From Yinghuangia elevatio (GTDB lineage: Bacteria > Actinomycetota > Actinomycetes > Streptomycetales > Streptomycetaceae), in the NCBI RefSeq assembly GCF_040649515.1, contig NZ_JBEZFP010000020.1, positions 1 through 64,000 of the forward strand: DNA of 64,000 bases. The letters run 5' to 3'. Position 1 is the stretch's first letter; each line of letters starts with the position of its first letter. The notes under the pieces are model-generated. The model saw nothing but the letters and a program-made list of their open reading frames with translations, ran no database searches and was not told where the DNA came from. This document shows positions 61,769 through 64,000 of the stretch, piece by piece. The translations under genes and the position numbers were made by a program.

Positions 61769-64000
61769 CTACGAGCGCGCCGCGAGGTCCGGGATCCCCG
61801 CGAGTTCGGTGCGCGACAGGATGCCCAGCTTCGGATAGGCCTTGTAGAGGTGGTGCCCGACCGTACGCGGGCTGAGGAACAACTGCGCGGCGATGTCGCG
61901 GTTCGACATGCCCTGTGCGGCCAGGCGCGTGATCTGCAGTTCCTGCGGTGTCAGCACGGCGGCCGCTCCGTTGGGCGACGCCTGGGCGGCGGCGCTGGCG
62001 CGGGCCGCTCCGCCCGCCCCGGTGGCGTCGAGTTCGGTACGTGCCCGGTCCGCCCAGGGGCGGGCGCCGAGGCGTTCGAAATCCTCCAAGGCGGCGCGCA
62101 GGTGCTCGCGCGCATCGGTCTTGCGGCGTACGCGTCGCAGCCACTCTCCGAACAGCAGTGCCGTGCGGGCGCGTTCCATCGCGCGGCGCTCGGGGTCGTG
62201 CAGCGCGAGGGCGGCCGTCCACAGTTCCTCGGCGTCGGAGTCGTCGGCGAGGAGGGCTCGGCAGCGCAGCACGAGCGCGTCCGCCCATGGGCGCCGAACG
62301 CGTCCGGCCCAGTCCTCGAAGCGTGCGAACTGCTCGGCGGCCCGGCCCGGTTCGCCAATCCGGATGGCGGCCTCGACGAGGTCCGGCGTGCTGCGGGTCG
62401 AGCAGATGTGGTGGCGCAGGGGTTCCCGGCTCAGCTGCTCAAGGCGCGTGACGGCGGTGGCGGCCCGGCCGAGTCCGAGGTCCAGGATGCCAAGTGCCCA
62501 GTAGGACCAAGGGGTTCCCGGAGCCATGGCCCCACCTGCGCCGGTGGCCAGCGACTCGTCCGCGGCACGGCGGCAGGCGTCTTCGTCGCCTTCGAAGGCG
62601 CGTACGACCGCCAGGACGCTGTGGAACTGGCTGACCCACTGCTGCTGTCCGGTGTCCCGGGCGAAGCCGAGTGCCTCGCTGGCGGTGGCCAGCGCGTCGG
62701 CGTGCCGGCTGTCGAAGATCTCGGCCTCGACCTGGAAGAACAGCAGCGTGGGCAGGCGTCCGATGCCGCCCTGGCGACGGCTTTCGGCGACGAGTTCGGC
62801 GGCGAGGTCGTACGCGTCGGTGTCCTGGCCCTGGGTGAGCGCGACGCCGCAGAGCATCTGGAGGACGCGGGCGTCCACGGTGCCGGCGGCTCGTGCGGTA
62901 CGTGCGGCGGTGACGGCGTCGGCGAGCGCGGGAGCGGGAGCGGGGGCGGGGTTGATGGATTGCTTCTTGTCGGGGTGGTCGTCGTCCGGGTCGAGGTAGA
63001 GGCAGTCGATGAGGTAGCGCGCCACCGGGGTGATCGGGTCGTCCTCGGGCAGCGTGAGCGCGTTCAAACGGGCCATCGTGGACTGGAGTTCGTCCTCGTT
63101 GATGTACCAGGCGGTGTGCAGGGCCTGGACCAGCAGCCGGGCGGCGGCGCCGGGCTCGACGGCCGCGACGTCCTCGGCTGCACCGACCAGCGTCTTGTGC
63201 GCGCTGGGGAATGCGCCGTGCCAGAAGTCCGCGAGGCCGTGTACGAGGGCCAGCGTCGCGCGTACCTTCGGGTCCTTGGCCTGGGCCGCGCTGCGGGCCG
63301 CGAAGTCCCGTGCCCGGTCCAGGTCCCCGGCCTCGGACGCCCACTGGGCGGCGAGTGCGAGCCGGTGCGTACGCCGGTCCTGATCCACCGTCAGGCGGGC
63401 GGCGAACTCGTACGCGCGTGCCGCAGCCGCGTACCCGCCGCGCTCTCGCGCCCGGTCGGCGGTCGCGTCCAGGGCGTCGGCGACCGCCTCGTCAGGCCCG
63501 GTCGACGCGGCGGCGAGTTGCCAGGCGCGGCGGTCCGCCTGGTCCGGTGCGTCCAACGCGTCGGCGAGTGCCCGGTGCGCCGCCATCCGTCGGTCAAGCG
63601 GCGCGCGTTGGTGCACGGCGGCGCGGATCAGCGGGTGGCGGAACCGCGGTGTGCCGTCGACGACGCTGAACAGCCCCGCGGCGTCCGCCGGTTCGAGGTC
63701 ACCGGGGGAGGCCCCCAGGGGTTCGGCGGCGCGCAGCACCACGCCCACGTCGCCGGAGTCGTCGAGCGCGGCGAGCAGCAGAAGCGTCTGCGTTGCGGCC
63801 GGCAGCCTGCTCACCTGGCCGTGGAACGCCAGCTGCAGGCGGCTCGTGAGCGGAAGCGCGCCGGGCCGGAACACCGCTGACGGGTTGTCACCGGCGAGCG
63901 CGACGGGCAGCTCGCGCAGAGCGAGAGGATTGCCGCCCGCTTCGGCGAGGACGCGGTAGCGCGCGGTCGGCGACAGGTCGGCCGCGTGTGCGTCGAGCAG
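61769..64000 (-). CDS. LAL-type LuxR regulator (partial, runs off the right edge)
   Basis: At least 743 aa of a large ATP-binding LuxR regulator. The frame is open to the window end. The visible N-terminal part includes EAGGNPLALRELP, from the end of the AAA-like ATPase domain. Next is a long helical TPR-like region. The C-terminal LuxR HTH reads LTPQELQITRLAAQGMSNRDIAAQLFLSPRTVGHHLYKAYPKLGI. The missing N-terminus should hold the Walker motifs. Target genes unknown; it may regulate neighbours. Confidence 0.9.
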   Translation of the reverse strand: MLDAHAADLSPTARYRVLAEAGGNPLALRELPVALAGDNPSAVFRPGALPLTSRLQLAFHGQVSRLPAATQTLLLLAALDDSGDVGVVLRAAEPLGASPGDLEPADAAGLFSVVDGTPRFRHPLIRAAVHQRAPLDRRMAAHRALADALDAPDQADRRAWQLAAASTGPDEAVADALDATADRARERGGYAAAARAYEFAARLTVDQDRRTHRLALAAQWASEAGDLDRARDFAARSAAQAKDPKVRATLALVHGLADFWHGAFPSAHKTLVGAAEDVAAVEPGAAARLLVQALHTAWYINEDELQSTMARLNALTLPEDDPITPVARYLIDCLYLDPDDDHPDKKQSINPAPAPAPALADAVTAARTARAAGTVDARVLQMLCGVALTQGQDTDAYDLAAELVAESRRQGGIGRLPTLLFFQVEAEIFDSRHADALATASEALGFARDTGQQQWVSQFHSVLAVVRAFEGDEDACRRAADESLATGAGGAMAPGTPWSYWALGILDLGLGRAATAVTRLEQLSREPLRHHICSTRSTPDLVEAAIRIGEPGRAAEQFARFEDWAGRVRRPWADALVLRCRALLADDSDAEELWTAALALHDPERRAMERARTALLFGEWLRRVRRKTDAREHLRAALEDFERLGARPWADRARTELDATGAGGAARASAAAQASPNGAAAVLTPQELQITRLAAQGMSNRDIAAQLFLSPRTVGHHLYKAYPKLGILSRTELAGIPDLAARS

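Overview
The window is chromosomal DNA from a very high-GC actinomycete. Evidence for this is the strong G/C bias at third codon positions, frequent GTG starts, 4-bp ATGA/GTGA stop-start overlaps, several TANNNT-N6/7-ATG leaderless starts, an F420-type LLM oxidoreductase, HbpS-like, SHOCT, DUF6325-like and LAL-type genes, and many TetR/LysR/HxlR/MmyB-type regulators. The gene families fit Streptomycetales (Streptomyces, Embleya or Yinghuangia type), but sequence alone does not fix the genus. I saw no rRNA, tRNA, CRISPR array, insertion sequence, phage gene or assembly-line biosynthetic gene. About 60 protein genes are supported.

Layout. 0-2.4 kb: a secreted beta-propeller lipoprotein. 2.5-12.3 kb: a tight rightward operon of eight acyl-CoA genes (two acyl-CoA dehydrogenases, a double-hotdog MaoC-type dehydratase, three crotonase-fold proteins and two acyl-CoA ligases) ending at a hairpin terminator. 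It looks like a complete beta-oxidation-like route for an unidentified carboxylic acid. 12.5-20 kb: AraC-type regulator, ATP-grasp protein, a LysR/TDT-transporter divergent pair, an HxlR/methyltransferase divergent pair, a small monooxygenase, a membrane protein and CsoR. 20-31 kb: GH3 glycosidase, VTT-domain membrane protein, K+ channel, DUF6325/SHOCT genes, aldo-keto reductase, TerD-VWA protein, phosphoglycerate-mutase-like phosphatase, cold-shock protein and an MFS transporter.

31-41 kb: a kinase-like protein, an ASCH protein and a GNAT acetyltransferase, then a leucine/isovalerate catabolic locus. The locus has a TetR regulator and enoyl-CoA hydratase leftward. Methylcrotonyl-CoA carboxylase beta and alpha, HMG-CoA lyase and an AcdH-type acyl-CoA dehydrogenase run rightward. 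41-55 kb: an unknown protein, HbpS-like secreted protein, MFS efflux pump divergent from an MmyB-type regulator, SDR, AlkB, YiaA/B, YbaK-like deacylase, an acyl-CoA ligase, small membrane and secreted proteins, an HD protein, a membrane-anchored glycosidase-like protein and a VOC protein. 55-64 kb: LLM oxidoreductase, aldehyde dehydrogenase, thiolase, nitronate monooxygenase, TetR regulator, and a large LAL regulator running off the right edge.

The unifying theme is CoA-thioester catabolism. Three ligases, three dehydrogenases, four crotonases, a thiolase, MCC and HMG-CoA lyase occur in one window. A shared operator-like core, AACGNTCGNT, lies upstream of five of these units or regulators. 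A second theme is short tandem-repeat expansion. In-frame 9, 12, 15 or 21-bp repeats lengthen several enzymes, and intergenic 7- and 14-bp arrays share a GGTCGG core.
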